A DNA stretch of 64,000 nucleotides from assembly GCA_025800285.1 (NCBI GenBank), contig JAOXRX010000019.1, forward strand, positions 1 to 64,000, written 5' to 3'. The position numbers and the translations under genes are program-made. This document shows positions 46,701 to 53,994 of this stretch, piece by piece. Positions within the stretch are counted from its first letter, which is position 1. The number at the start of each line of letters is the position of its first letter. Source of the DNA: Alphaproteobacteria bacterium. Lineage in GTDB: Bacteria > Pseudomonadota > Alphaproteobacteria > JAOXRX01. The notes beneath the pieces were generated by a model that saw nothing but the letters and a program-made list of their open reading frames with translations, was not told the origin of the DNA and made no database searches.

Positions 46701-47126
46701 TTGCCTTAGTTTTTCAAGATTTACAACATCTCCAATCTTATATGTTTTAATTTTTTGTGAGAAAAGATTTTCTTTAGAGGGTATTAATCTACTAATAGCC
46801 TTTATCGATGTTATTATTAGAATGCCATTGTTTTGGTTTTTAATAATCTTGTTTAAGCAAGATACTCTTGATGATGTTATCTCTATGGATGGAGATACTC
46901 TATCATAAGGTAAGCAATCCCATGCAGAGAAAACTTCAACATTAACATCTTTATTAAAGAATAAAGCTTGCTCTTTAATTTTATGACAATCACTATCATG
47001 GTTTGTTATATAAATTACCGCTCTGTCTGAGGCAAGTTCTGATAGCATTTTTACTTTAGAACTTGAGCATGCAGAGTATATATTCTGTGTAACTTTATCT
47101 TTAGAATCTAGGTGTAATTTAAACAT
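43719..47126 (-). CDS. mfd: Transcription-repair coupling factor Mfd
   Basis: Mfd displaces stalled RNA polymerase and recruits UvrA to the lesion. 1135 residues. The N-terminal UvrB-like region is followed near residue 474 by the CarD-like RNAP-interaction domain (VGDLVVHAEHGIGRFEGLE). The RecG-like motor has GDVGFGKT near 617, DEEQRFGVKQKE near 720, ATPIPRTLQLSL and RGRVGRGKYRG. A C-terminal TRCF domain closes the protein. It is divergent from nfu. Confidence 0.97.
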   Translation of the reverse strand: MFKLHLDSKDKVTQNIYSACSSSKVKMLSELASDRAVIYITNHDSDCHKIKEQALFFNKDVNVEVFSAWDCLPYDRVSPSIEITSSRVSCLNKIIKNQNNGILIITSIKAISRLIPSKENLFSQKIKTYKIGDVVNLEKLRQELDKNSFFESNTVRECGQFSIKNNIIDIYLSNVEPPVRIMLQGEKIISIKSFDPEKQTSIKNIESFSILPINELNLSDKNIENFNNQYKSTFSNSFNDPILKAINEKRRIAGMEHWLPFLYNQMSSIFDYCENYVFALEADYTLALNSRQTEIQDLYQSRLDMLEISSENKYRPIPMKEAFITEEAFEKQLKNKSTYIFHDNKSEKDKSFDAGFSFIDAFTNTKNSFEDIKDRVNNIKNKKTIIACYSEGSRDRINSILREHDISNIKKIDNISEARKISVSLAITPINKGFENNDFYIITEQDILGERISRKAKREVKADNFISEISNLNVGDLVVHAEHGIGRFEGLEVIESMGIKHDFLKIVYKGEDKLFVPVENLDMLSMFGEEHCNLDKLGSSSWQARKAKVKKNLFAIAEGLMKIAAKRQLKKVEKLEINQGEYQEFCSKFPYNETEDQIKVINEVLDDMQSGKAMDRLVCGDVGFGKTEIAIRAAFAMAKSGKQVAIIVPTTLLCMQHYKNFKNRFMHFGIKVEQLSRLVTPAHAKKVKAGLTDGTIDLIIGTHALLSDSVKFKNLGLLIVDEEQRFGVKQKEKIKSIKDDVHVLTLTATPIPRTLQLSLTGVRDLSLITTPPVDKLAIRTSILPYDSVIIKEALLKEHYRGGQSFYVCPRIKDIPKIQKRLDTIVPELSYITATGQLSGKDLDEKMSAFYNGEADILLATNIIETGIDIPSANTIIFHRSDILGLSQLYQLRGRVGRGKYRGYSYFTYSEDKILSDKAKKRLEVIETLDSLGAGFQLSSYDLDIRGAGNLLGEQQSGHIKEVGLEMYQNMLREAVEQVKAGGSIEDISLDNHSVNINIGISVLISPEYVPDMSLRMSLYKRASKLENLKEINDFHIEMIDRFGEMPEEFKNLLETVEIKILAKEAGVAKIEAGKSGGSITLYEEKIKDFDKLINTVMTNPLLKIHPDNQISIIGAGWSDSCRKIQSIKKLLKQLK

Positions 47127-47220
47127 GAGTAAAGTTATATATTAAAACTTATTTTTTTTCAATTGATATTTTTTTTAAATGATGTTATACAAATAAAGCA
47201 ATTAAGAGAAAGGGCTTAAA

Positions 47221-47463
47221 ATGTCAAAAGATATAATTTTAGAGATCGAAAAAATACTAGATGAAACTATTCGTCCAGCAATGCAAAATGATGGCGGAGA
47301 TGTTACTGTAATTGATTACGATCCTGAAACAGGAACAGTATTCGTTCAGTTAGAGGGTGCTTGTGTTGGTTGTCCAATGTCAAGAATGACTTTAAAAGGC
47401 GGAGTTGAAAGAATTTTAACTGAAAAAATTGAAGAGGTTAAAAAGGTAGAGCAAGTATTGTAA
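47221..47463 (+). CDS. NifU-like (Nfu) iron-sulfur scaffold protein
   Basis: An 80-residue protein that is just the NifU C-terminal domain: IRPAMQNDGGDVTVIDYD and the cluster-binding CVGCPMSRMTLK with its CxxC. It would carry and deliver 4Fe-4S clusters, relevant to nifJ and other Fe-S enzymes. The start follows AGAGAAAGG. Confidence 0.92.
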   Translation: MSKDIILEIEKILDETIRPAMQNDGGDVTVIDYDPETGTVFVQLEGACVGCPMSRMTLKGGVERILTEKIEEVKKVEQVL

Positions 47464-47471
47464 AAAATACC

Positions 47472-47500
47472 TTGACTTTTTATTAGTTCTACTATATAAA
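47472..47500 (+). promoter_or_regulatory. Promoter of rpmE
   Basis: TTGACT (47472-47477) and TATAAA (47495-47500) are 17 bases apart. A 7-bp inverted repeat, GTTCTAC/GTAGAAC (47487-47509), spans the -10. Confidence 0.7.
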
Positions 47501-47540
47501 AGTAGAACGATTAATTATATTAATAAGGAAGAAACTAAAA

Positions 47541-47789
47541 ATGAAAAAAAATATACATCCAGAGTATGGACCAATGAAAGTAACACTATCTACAGGTGAA
47601 GTAGTTGAAATTAACTCTGTGTTGGGCGCTAAGGAAGGTTATGAAATGCATCTAGATATTGATTCTAATAACCATCCCGCTTACACAAAGTCTAAAGATT
47701 TTGTTGTGGTTGGTTCTTCACAAAGAAATAAATTCGAAGGTAGATTCGCAGGAATGTTTGCGGCATCAGCTAAGAAAGAAGAAAAATAA
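47541..47789 (+). CDS. rpmE: 50S ribosomal protein L31
   Basis: An 82-residue ribosomal protein. KKNIHPEYGPMKVTLSTGE, LDIDSNNHPAYT and KFEGRFAGMF fit the alphaproteobacterial L31 type that lacks the zinc Cys residues. Its stop is 2 bases before the aromatic leader peptide ATG, so its transcript runs directly into the attenuator of the DAHP synthase gene. Confidence 0.88.
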   Translation: MKKNIHPEYGPMKVTLSTGEVVEINSVLGAKEGYEMHLDIDSNNHPAYTKSKDFVVVGSSQRNKFEGRFAGMFAASAKKEEK

Positions 47790-47791
47790 TA

Positions 47792-47854
47792 ATGAAACAG
47801 AATTATTTTGCATTTAACTATTTTTTTTGGACAAAGCGATTAAGGTCGGTTTGA
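47792..47854 (+). CDS. Aromatic-residue leader peptide of the DAHP synthase gene
   Basis: A 20-codon ORF encoding MKQNYFAFNYFFWTKRLRSV. Residues 5-13 contain four Phe, two Tyr and one Trp. It starts 2 bases after the rpmE stop, with AGAAAGAAGA upstream as ribosome site and possibly coupled to rpmE translation. It precedes an antiterminator/terminator pair and the first enzyme of aromatic amino-acid synthesis. This matches the known logic of the trp and phe leader peptides in other bacteria. The peptide product is probably not functional. Confidence 0.82.
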   Translation: MKQNYFAFNYFFWTKRLRSV

Positions 47855-47912
47855 GAATTTAGCTATTTGCAAAAATTTTAAGAAAAGACCTTTGAAAAAA
47901 GGTCTTTTTTTT
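47842..47912 (+). promoter_or_regulatory. Attenuator of the DAHP synthase gene
   Basis: The terminator is AAAGACCTT (47884-47892) pairing with AAGGTCTTT (47899-47907), closed by a GAAA tetraloop and followed by T. The competing antiterminator is AAGGTC (47842-47847, inside the leader ORF) pairing with GACCTT (47887-47892), extendable by TTT/AAA across a 2-base bulge. Stalling at the aromatic codons (47804-47830) leaves AAGGTC free; translation to the stop at 47852 covers it. Confidence 0.8.
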
Positions 47913-47934
47913 ATAACATAAGAAAGAGGTAAGT

Positions 47935-49314
47935 ATGGAAAAACAATGGAGTGAGAAGTCTTGGCAAGAAAAAGAAAGAATACAAATGCCAACATATCCA
48001 AACACAGAAGAGTTAAAAGATGTTAAGGCAAAGCTTAGAAAAAGGCCTCCGCTTATTTTTGCTGGTGGAGTTAGAAATCTTAAAAAAGAGCTAGCTGAAG
48101 CAGGTAGGGGAGAAAGATTTGTTATTCAAGGTGGAGATTGTGCGGAGAGCTTTGACTCATTTGATACTCAATCTATTAAAGCAACTTTTGCTCATTTATT
48201 GCAAATGACAGCAATTCTTATGTTTAAAGCAGATAAAAGAGTTTGTAAGATTGGTAGAATGGCTGGTCAATTCGCTAAGCCTAGATCTAGTGATGTTGAA
48301 ACAAGGGATGGTGTTTCTTTACCTTCATATAGAGGTGATATTATCAATGGTTATGATTTTAACGAAGAATCAAGAATACCTGATCCAAAAAGAATGTTAG
48401 AAGCTTATAATCAATCAGCATCTACTTTAAACTTTATTAGATCTCTTGCAGTAGAGGGCTATGCGGATTTGCATCTAGCTTCTAAGTGGCTTTTAGAATC
48501 TGTAAAAAATAGCCCAGCTAAAGCCAAATACCAAGAGCTAGCTTCAGATATTGAGACTATATTAGATTCTTTATCTAATGGTCATGTTATGGTTGATGGT
48601 TCAAAAGTTAGTGTGAAAGAGGCGGATTTTTATGTATCTCATGAAGCTTTATTGTTAGATTATGAAGAGCCAATGGTTAGAATAGATAGTTTAACAGGTG
48701 AAAAAGTAGATACTTCTGGTCATTTTCTATGGATTGGAAATAGAACAAGACAGCCTAATGGTGCTCATGTTGAATTTTTAAAAGGCATTATTAATCCTAT
48801 TGGAATTAAGTGCGGGTCAAGTTTAACTCCTGATGAGTTGAAATCTTTAATTAAGACTATAAATCCAGATAATGAAGAAGGTAAAATTACTCTTATTGCT
48901 AGATTTGGTAAAGATAAAATAAGAGAAGATTTGCCACCACTAATTAATGCGGTTAAAGAAGAAGGTTTAAATGTTACATGGATTTCTGATCCTATGCATG
49001 GAAATGGTAAATCTTTAGAGGATGGGACAAAGACAAGGTTTTTCTCTGATATATTAGAGGAATTAGAGGCTTTCTTTGAAGTTTGTCAAGAAAATGGAGC
49101 TATCCCTGCTGGTATGCATTTAGAGATGACTGGTAAAGAAGTCACAGAATGTATTGGTGGTTCTTGTGATCTTAAAGATTTAAGTGCTAATTATGAAACT
49201 AAAGTTGATCCGAGGCTTAATAATGAGCAGGCATTAGAAATGGCATTTGATGTTGCTGAAATTATAAATAAGAAATCAAATAAGAAGAAAAATATAGCTT
49301 CGTTCACAATATAA
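47935..49314 (+). CDS. 3-deoxy-7-phosphoheptulonate (DAHP) synthase, class II
   Basis: The first step of the shikimate pathway: phosphoenolpyruvate plus erythrose 4-phosphate gives DAHP. 459 residues of the plant/class II type: RFVIQGGDCAESFDSF (metal and substrate site near residue 67), GRMAGQFAKPRS, WIGNRTRQ and WISDPMHGNG. The start follows AAGAGGTAAGT. Its transcription should depend on the aromatic leader peptide attenuator at 47792-47912, giving end-product control through charged tRNAs. A terminator follows. Confidence 0.96.
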   Translation: MEKQWSEKSWQEKERIQMPTYPNTEELKDVKAKLRKRPPLIFAGGVRNLKKELAEAGRGERFVIQGGDCAESFDSFDTQSIKATFAHLLQMTAILMFKADKRVCKIGRMAGQFAKPRSSDVETRDGVSLPSYRGDIINGYDFNEESRIPDPKRMLEAYNQSASTLNFIRSLAVEGYADLHLASKWLLESVKNSPAKAKYQELASDIETILDSLSNGHVMVDGSKVSVKEADFYVSHEALLLDYEEPMVRIDSLTGEKVDTSGHFLWIGNRTRQPNGAHVEFLKGIINPIGIKCGSSLTPDELKSLIKTINPDNEEGKITLIARFGKDKIREDLPPLINAVKEEGLNVTWISDPMHGNGKSLEDGTKTRFFSDILEELEAFFEVCQENGAIPAGMHLEMTGKEVTECIGGSCDLKDLSANYETKVDPRLNNEQALEMAFDVAEIINKKSNKKKNIASFTI

Positions 49315-49317
49315 AAT

Positions 49318-49347
49318 AAAAAAGGAGGTTTTATAACCTCCTTTTTT
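49318..49347. terminator. Bidirectional terminator between DAHP synthase gene and truB
   Basis: AAAAAAGGAGGTT / AACCTCCTTTTTT hairpin between convergent genes; T runs on both strands. Confidence 0.92.
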
Positions 49348-50206
49348 ATAAATTAAATACTTTTACTGCTCTTATTTTTTCGTCTCCAACTTCTTTCACA
49401 AAAGCTATAGGGGTTTTGTTATTTATAGCTAATGCAATGTTTTGAATTTTTTCTAACTTTGTTATACATAAGCCATTTTTTATTTTTTTAGCTTCTTCAT
49501 TGTTTAGCTCTAATGTGTATAAATCTTTAAGAGCTTCCGAAATTGATATTACTTTTTTATTTGCATTAGTGAAATCTTCAGGCATTATAGATTGCTCTAA
49601 ATTGAAGTCTCCTGACTGAGTTCTCTTTATTGATGTGCAATGTCCATAACAATTTAAATCAACTCCTAAGTCTCTAGCTAAAGACCTCATATAAGTTCCT
49701 TTGCTGCAAAACACTCTTATAGAACTTTCTTCTTCATTGTGATCCAATATTTCTATAGAAAATATTTCTACATCTTTTGCTCTTATTTTTACCTCTTTTC
49801 CTTGTCTTGCTAAATCGTAAGCTCTTTGTCCATTGATTTTGCAAGCAGAAAAGTTAGGAGGTGTTTGTTTTATTTTTCCTTGATAAGTATTTATAGCTTC
49901 TTTCAATTCTTGAAGTTTAGGGCGATTATCTGATGTTTTTATAACTTCACCTTCTGTGTCATCAGTAGATGTTTGTTCTCCCCATTTTATTTTTATTTCA
50001 TATGTTTTTTTGTTATTAGTTAGGTAGGGTATCGCTTTGGTTGCTTCTCCTAATGCTACTGGCAAGACACCTTCTGCTAAAGGATCTAGTGTGCCCAAGT
50101 GTCCTATTTTTTGTTTTCCTATAGCTCTTTTTAATATGCCTAGAGCTTGATTTGATGTTATCCCTAAAGGCTTATATATAACTAAAAATCCATTTATCTT
50201 TTCCAT
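49346..50206 (-). CDS. truB: tRNA pseudouridine(55) synthase TruB
   Basis: It makes pseudouridine 55 in the T loop of tRNA. 286 residues. The catalytic Asp is D41 in HLGTLDPLAEGVLPVALGEATK. YEIKIKWGEQTSTDDTEGEV and the CSKGTYMRSLARDLG motif are also typical. A PUA-like C-terminal region is short. It ends within the shared terminator. Confidence 0.96.
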   Translation of the reverse strand: MEKINGFLVIYKPLGITSNQALGILKRAIGKQKIGHLGTLDPLAEGVLPVALGEATKAIPYLTNNKKTYEIKIKWGEQTSTDDTEGEVIKTSDNRPKLQELKEAINTYQGKIKQTPPNFSACKINGQRAYDLARQGKEVKIRAKDVEIFSIEILDHNEEESSIRVFCSKGTYMRSLARDLGVDLNCYGHCTSIKRTQSGDFNLEQSIMPEDFTNANKKVISISEALKDLYTLELNNEEAKKIKNGLCITKLEKIQNIALAINNKTPIAFVKEVGDEKIRAVKVFNL

Positions 50207-50248
50207 AAGTTTTTAATATCATATAAAATGAAATTATACAAGATAAAT

Positions 50249-50276
50249 AAAAGCTCCTATTTTTTTAGGAGCTTTT
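50249..50276 (-). terminator. Terminator of the 50283-50974 unit
   Basis: AAAAGCTCCT (50249-50258) pairs with AGGAGCTTTT (50267-50276). Confidence 0.88.
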
Positions 50277-50282
50277 ATAATT

Positions 50283-50750
50283 TTAATTTTCTGAAAATCT
50301 TTTGCCTCTTCTTTCTTTTATTTTATTCATTTTATTCTTTTGTCTATTATCTCTTCTTTCCATTCTTTTTTCTTTTTTCTGAGTTTTTCTATCTCTTTTT
50401 CTCTCTTTCATCTCTTCTTTTCGAGATTTTCTTTGTTCCATCATCTCTTCTTTATAGCTTTTTCGCTTTTCTTTCATGTCTTGTTGAAATTCTTTTCGTT
50501 CTTGCATCATATCTTGTTGAAATTCTTTTCGTTCTTGCATCATATCTTGCTTAAAATCTTTTCTGCTTTCTTTCATGTCTGAACGATAGCTCTTTCTTTC
50601 AGATTTCATGTCTGAACGGTAGTCTTTTCTTTCTTGTCTATATGATGGTCGACTGTTTTTAGCAGGTATTTTATTTTGAGCTATAGCTGTTGAAACGGAT
50701 GTTGATAGGCTTAATACTGCTATCATAGTAATAATTTTATTTATTTTCAT
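50283..50750 (-). CDS. Secreted, highly charged repetitive helical protein
   Basis: 155 residues with a signal peptide (MKINKIITMIAVLSLSTSVSTAIA). Almost the whole mature part is a long run of Lys, Arg, Glu, Asp, Gln and Met, strongly predicted as one extended helix. An 11-residue unit (MMQERKEFQQD) is repeated exactly, and the underlying 33-base DNA unit is repeated in tandem. The composition recalls periplasmic Spy/CpxP-like or Lys/Arg-rich envelope proteins, but no family motif is seen. Function unknown. Confidence 0.72.
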   Translation of the reverse strand: MKINKIITMIAVLSLSTSVSTAIAQNKIPAKNSRPSYRQERKDYRSDMKSERKSYRSDMKESRKDFKQDMMQERKEFQQDMMQERKEFQQDMKEKRKSYKEEMMEQRKSRKEEMKERKRDRKTQKKEKRMERRDNRQKNKMNKIKERRGKRFSEN

Positions 50751-50767
50751 AATAAACTCCTTTCATA

Positions 50768-50974
50768 TTATCTTTTTAAATAAAAACTATAAAATGGTTT
50801 TAGCATAAGTATAATAGAGATTGTTATCCAGCTTTTCCAACTCAATCTTAATAGTGCTTCAGGAAAAATTGATGCTAACATTATGCCAAAGCTAATGCAT
50901 GCTAATTTTAGAAAAGCTATATCAGATAAAGATAGCTTTTGCATGCGGCTTTTTAAAAATTTGATTAATATCAT
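50768..50974 (-). CDS. Small membrane protein, 68 residues
   Basis: The product MILIKFLKSRMQKLSLSDIA... has two hydrophobic stretches (FLKLACISFGIMLASIFPEALL and WITISIILMLKPF). GAGGAG lies 8 bases before the ATG, good support for a real gene. It sits 17 bases upstream of the secreted repetitive protein gene, so both probably share a transcript. Function unknown. Confidence 0.7.
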   Translation of the reverse strand: MILIKFLKSRMQKLSLSDIAFLKLACISFGIMLASIFPEALLRLSWKSWITISIILMLKPFYSFYLKR

Positions 50975-51098
50975 AATAAATACTCCTCTTTTTTATGCTA
51001 ATACTTTTTTTGTCTACTTGTAAAGAGTTTTTTATAGACATTTATAATGATTTATTGTATATAATATAAAAAATATATAATATGGAGATTAGATTAAT

Positions 51099-52103
51099 AT
51101 GGATGATTTGATATCAGTTGTTATACCTATCTATAATGTTGAGAAGTATTTACCTAGATGTTTAGATTCAGTTATAAATCAGGACTATAAAAATTTAGAG
51201 ATAGTTTGTGTTAATGATGGCTCTCCTGACTCTTGTGCTGATATTTTAGAAAATTATAAACAAAAAGATGATAGAATTAAAATATATCATAATAAAAATG
51301 GTGGTCTTTCATTTTCTAGAAATTTTGGAGTCAATAATAGCTCTGGAAGTTTTATTTATTTTTTAGATTCGGATGATTATATATCAGAGAATTATATATC
51401 AGGATTATATAGTGCTTTAAAAAAATCTGATGCAGATTTTTCATATAACGATAAGCTTGTTAGTGTGTATGAGAATAAAAACATTAGCTCGAAGAATAAG
51501 TTAAAGCTTAATGAAGGATCTTATGATATTAAAGATATAAAATGGAATGAAATGAGAATAAGTGTATGCAATAAGCTTTTTAAAAGAGATTTTTTTAATA
51601 AATATTCATTAAATTTTGCTGAAGGTTTGATGTTTGAGGATCATCTCTTTAATATACAATTATTTCATTTTGCTAATAGGATTTCAATATCTAATGCGGG
51701 GGCTTACTTTTATACTAGAATAGGAGATTCTTTCTCTAATAGCTATTATGATAGTCAAGAGGAGAAGAGCTTTTTCTATGAAGTAGAGATCTATAGAAAA
51801 GTAATAGAGTTTTATAAAGAGTTTGGTAAGCAATCAGAAACAGAGTCTTTCAAATGGCTTTATAAGCATTTAGTAAAAACCTGTGATTTAAATAAGGATA
51901 ATTTTTTAAAGGAGTTAAGAAAGTTATTTGAAACTTTCACTGAAGAATTTATGAGCTCTAGAAGTGGTTTTGAAGTTAAATTCTATAATTTAGTAATGAA
52001 TCATGACAATGAGTTTGTTAAAAAAGAACTTGCAAAAAATAAAAAGAAAAAACTTCTTTTGAAGAATTTGAGAAATATAGCAAATATTATTAGATTTAAA
52101 TAG
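51099..52103 (+). CDS. Family 2 glycosyltransferase
   Basis: A 334-residue inverting GT-A glycosyltransferase for a surface polysaccharide. The N terminus SVVIPIYNVEKYLPRCLDSVINQDYKNLEIVCVNDGS is typical. The metal-binding DSDD is near residue 91 (FLDSDDY). The C-terminal part has no recognised domain and a basic tail. First of a surface-carbohydrate run; the sugar is unknown. Confidence 0.93.
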   Translation: MDDLISVVIPIYNVEKYLPRCLDSVINQDYKNLEIVCVNDGSPDSCADILENYKQKDDRIKIYHNKNGGLSFSRNFGVNNSSGSFIYFLDSDDYISENYISGLYSALKKSDADFSYNDKLVSVYENKNISSKNKLKLNEGSYDIKDIKWNEMRISVCNKLFKRDFFNKYSLNFAEGLMFEDHLFNIQLFHFANRISISNAGAYFYTRIGDSFSNSYYDSQEEKSFFYEVEIYRKVIEFYKEFGKQSETESFKWLYKHLVKTCDLNKDNFLKELRKLFETFTEEFMSSRSGFEVKFYNLVMNHDNEFVKKELAKNKKKKLLLKNLRNIANIIRFK

Positions 52104-52170
52104 TACTTTTGTACTTTAATTATCTAAAAGAACTGGACATTTTAATTAAAAGAATATATAACATAGATTA

Positions 52171-53982
52171 ATGTTAAACTATAGTAAAAGGTTATTTGAC
52201 AATAGCATGATTAAGGTTATAAAGAAAAAAATTATAAATACTGTTATGTATAAAAACTACCGCAAGATGTGGAAGTTTATAAAGCCTTATAAGTGGGCAG
52301 CTATAATCTCTTTGATTATGAGTGTTCCCATCGGTGCTTTGGAAGCTGGGGTTGCTTATCTTTTAAAACCTTTTATGGATACTGTATTAGTTGAGAAGTC
52401 AGTTTCAGCAAGTTATATTCCTATTGTAATAATAGGAATTACGATAATCCAAAGTATATTAATGTTTGTTTCTACATTCTTGAATGCTTATGTAGGAGAA
52501 AAGATATCCATAAATATTAAAAGTCAAATGTTTAAAAAGTTGTTAAATAGGGAACAAGCTTTTTTTGATAACAGCTCTTCAGGAGATATTATTTTTAACT
52601 TTAACAATAATGTTGATAATGCTTGTTCAGGTCTTTTGCAAAATATAAAAACTTTTTCAGTTAGACTTTGTTCATCAATAGCTCTTATAGTTGTTTTGTT
52701 TGTAAACTCTTGGAGGCTATCTATTTTAGCATTAATTGCTCTGTTTTTGGCTATGGTTCCATTAACAAATGTTAGAAAAAAGATAACAGAGGCTACAAAA
52801 GGAATATTTGCTTCCAGAGGATTGATTTTGACTCATTTTAATCAGGTGTTTCATGGTAATAAGATAATTCAGACATATAACTTAAAAAAATCAACTCAAA
52901 AAGATTTTGAAAAGACTTTAAATGATTTCTTTAAGCTAAAAATTAAAATAACAAAAAGAACTGGAGCAATATCTCCAGTTATGAATATACTTGTTGCTTG
53001 TGGTATTGCGGGAGTTATCTGGTATGGGGGCTCTTTAATAGAACAAGGCCATATTACTCCGGGTAGTTTTGTTTCTTTCACTGTATCATTAATGATGTTA
53101 TATACACCTATAAAAAAAATAGGTAAGTTATTTGGGTCAGTTCAATTATCTTTTATTGCTATGGAAAGAATGTTTAAAATTCTAGAGCAAAAATCTGCTA
53201 TTAATGATAGCAGTGATGCAAAAGTATTAAAAACAGTTAATCAAGGGATAGAATTTAAAGATGTAAACTTTAGATATGTAGGCAATAGACCTGTATTAAA
53301 AAATATTAATTTAAAAATAGATATGGGAAAAACATTTGCTTTTGTTGGTAATTCTGGAGGGGGCAAAAGTACACTGGTAAATTTAATACCTAGATTTTAT
53401 GATATACAAGAAGGAAGTATAACAATAGATGGTAATGACATTAGAGATTTAACGATGAACTCTTTAAGAGATAATATCTCTGTTGTTTTTCAAAACAATT
53501 TCTTGTTTTCAGGGACTCTTAGGAAAAACTTGTTAGTAGGGAAACCTAAGGCAACAGAGGCAGAGTTAATGCATGCAATAAAATCTGCTTGCTTAGAGGA
53601 TTTTGTAACTTCTTTACCAAAAGGTTTAGATACTCAAATTGGAGAAATGGGGTCTCTTCTCTCTGGTGGACAGAAACAAAGAATTGCAATTGCTAGAGCA
53701 TTTTTGAAAGATGCTCCTATAGTTATATTAGATGAAGCTACTTCTGCTCTTGACAATAAATCAGAGAAAGTTGTACAACAAGCAATAGAAAATTTAATAA
53801 AAAATAAAACAGTTTTAATTATAGCTCATAGATTATCAACAATTAGGCATGCTGATAAAATAATAGTTATAGATAATGGGGAAATAGTAGAAAAAGGTAA
53901 TCATAATTATCTTATAAATAAAGAAAATGGAGTGTATAGGTCTTTATATAAGACTCACTTTGTTGATAATAATAATAAATAA
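52171..53982 (+). CDS. MsbA-like ABC exporter (fused membrane and ATPase domains)
   Basis: A 603-residue half transporter. Residues about 40-330 form the six-helix export domain, and residues about 360-600 the ATPase. Walker A VGNSGGGKST is near 392, the signature LSGGQKQRIAIARAF near 497, then VILDEATSALD and the H-loop AHRLST. The family flips lipid A core, other lipids or lipid-linked glycans. The glycosyltransferase context favours a glycolipid. The first ATG lacks a clear ribosome site; a start up to 25 codons later is possible. Confidence 0.92.
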   Translation: MLNYSKRLFDNSMIKVIKKKIINTVMYKNYRKMWKFIKPYKWAAIISLIMSVPIGALEAGVAYLLKPFMDTVLVEKSVSASYIPIVIIGITIIQSILMFVSTFLNAYVGEKISINIKSQMFKKLLNREQAFFDNSSSGDIIFNFNNNVDNACSGLLQNIKTFSVRLCSSIALIVVLFVNSWRLSILALIALFLAMVPLTNVRKKITEATKGIFASRGLILTHFNQVFHGNKIIQTYNLKKSTQKDFEKTLNDFFKLKIKITKRTGAISPVMNILVACGIAGVIWYGGSLIEQGHITPGSFVSFTVSLMMLYTPIKKIGKLFGSVQLSFIAMERMFKILEQKSAINDSSDAKVLKTVNQGIEFKDVNFRYVGNRPVLKNINLKIDMGKTFAFVGNSGGGKSTLVNLIPRFYDIQEGSITIDGNDIRDLTMNSLRDNISVVFQNNFLFSGTLRKNLLVGKPKATEAELMHAIKSACLEDFVTSLPKGLDTQIGEMGSLLSGGQKQRIAIARAFLKDAPIVILDEATSALDNKSEKVVQQAIENLIKNKTVLIIAHRLSTIRHADKIIVIDNGEIVEKGNHNYLINKENGVYRSLYKTHFVDNNNK

Positions 53983-53994
53983 TAGGTATAAAGA

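Noticed and set aside
47487-47509. Inverted repeat GTTCTAC/GTAGAAC considered as a terminator of nfu
   Set aside because: No T run follows and it spans the -10 box of the rpmE promoter; at most a weak operator candidate.
50228-50582. Phe/Ser/Leu-rich ORFs antisense to the 50283-50750 gene
   Set aside because: Mirror image of the Lys/Arg/Glu codons of the opposite strand; the minus-strand gene has a signal peptide and a gene-like context.
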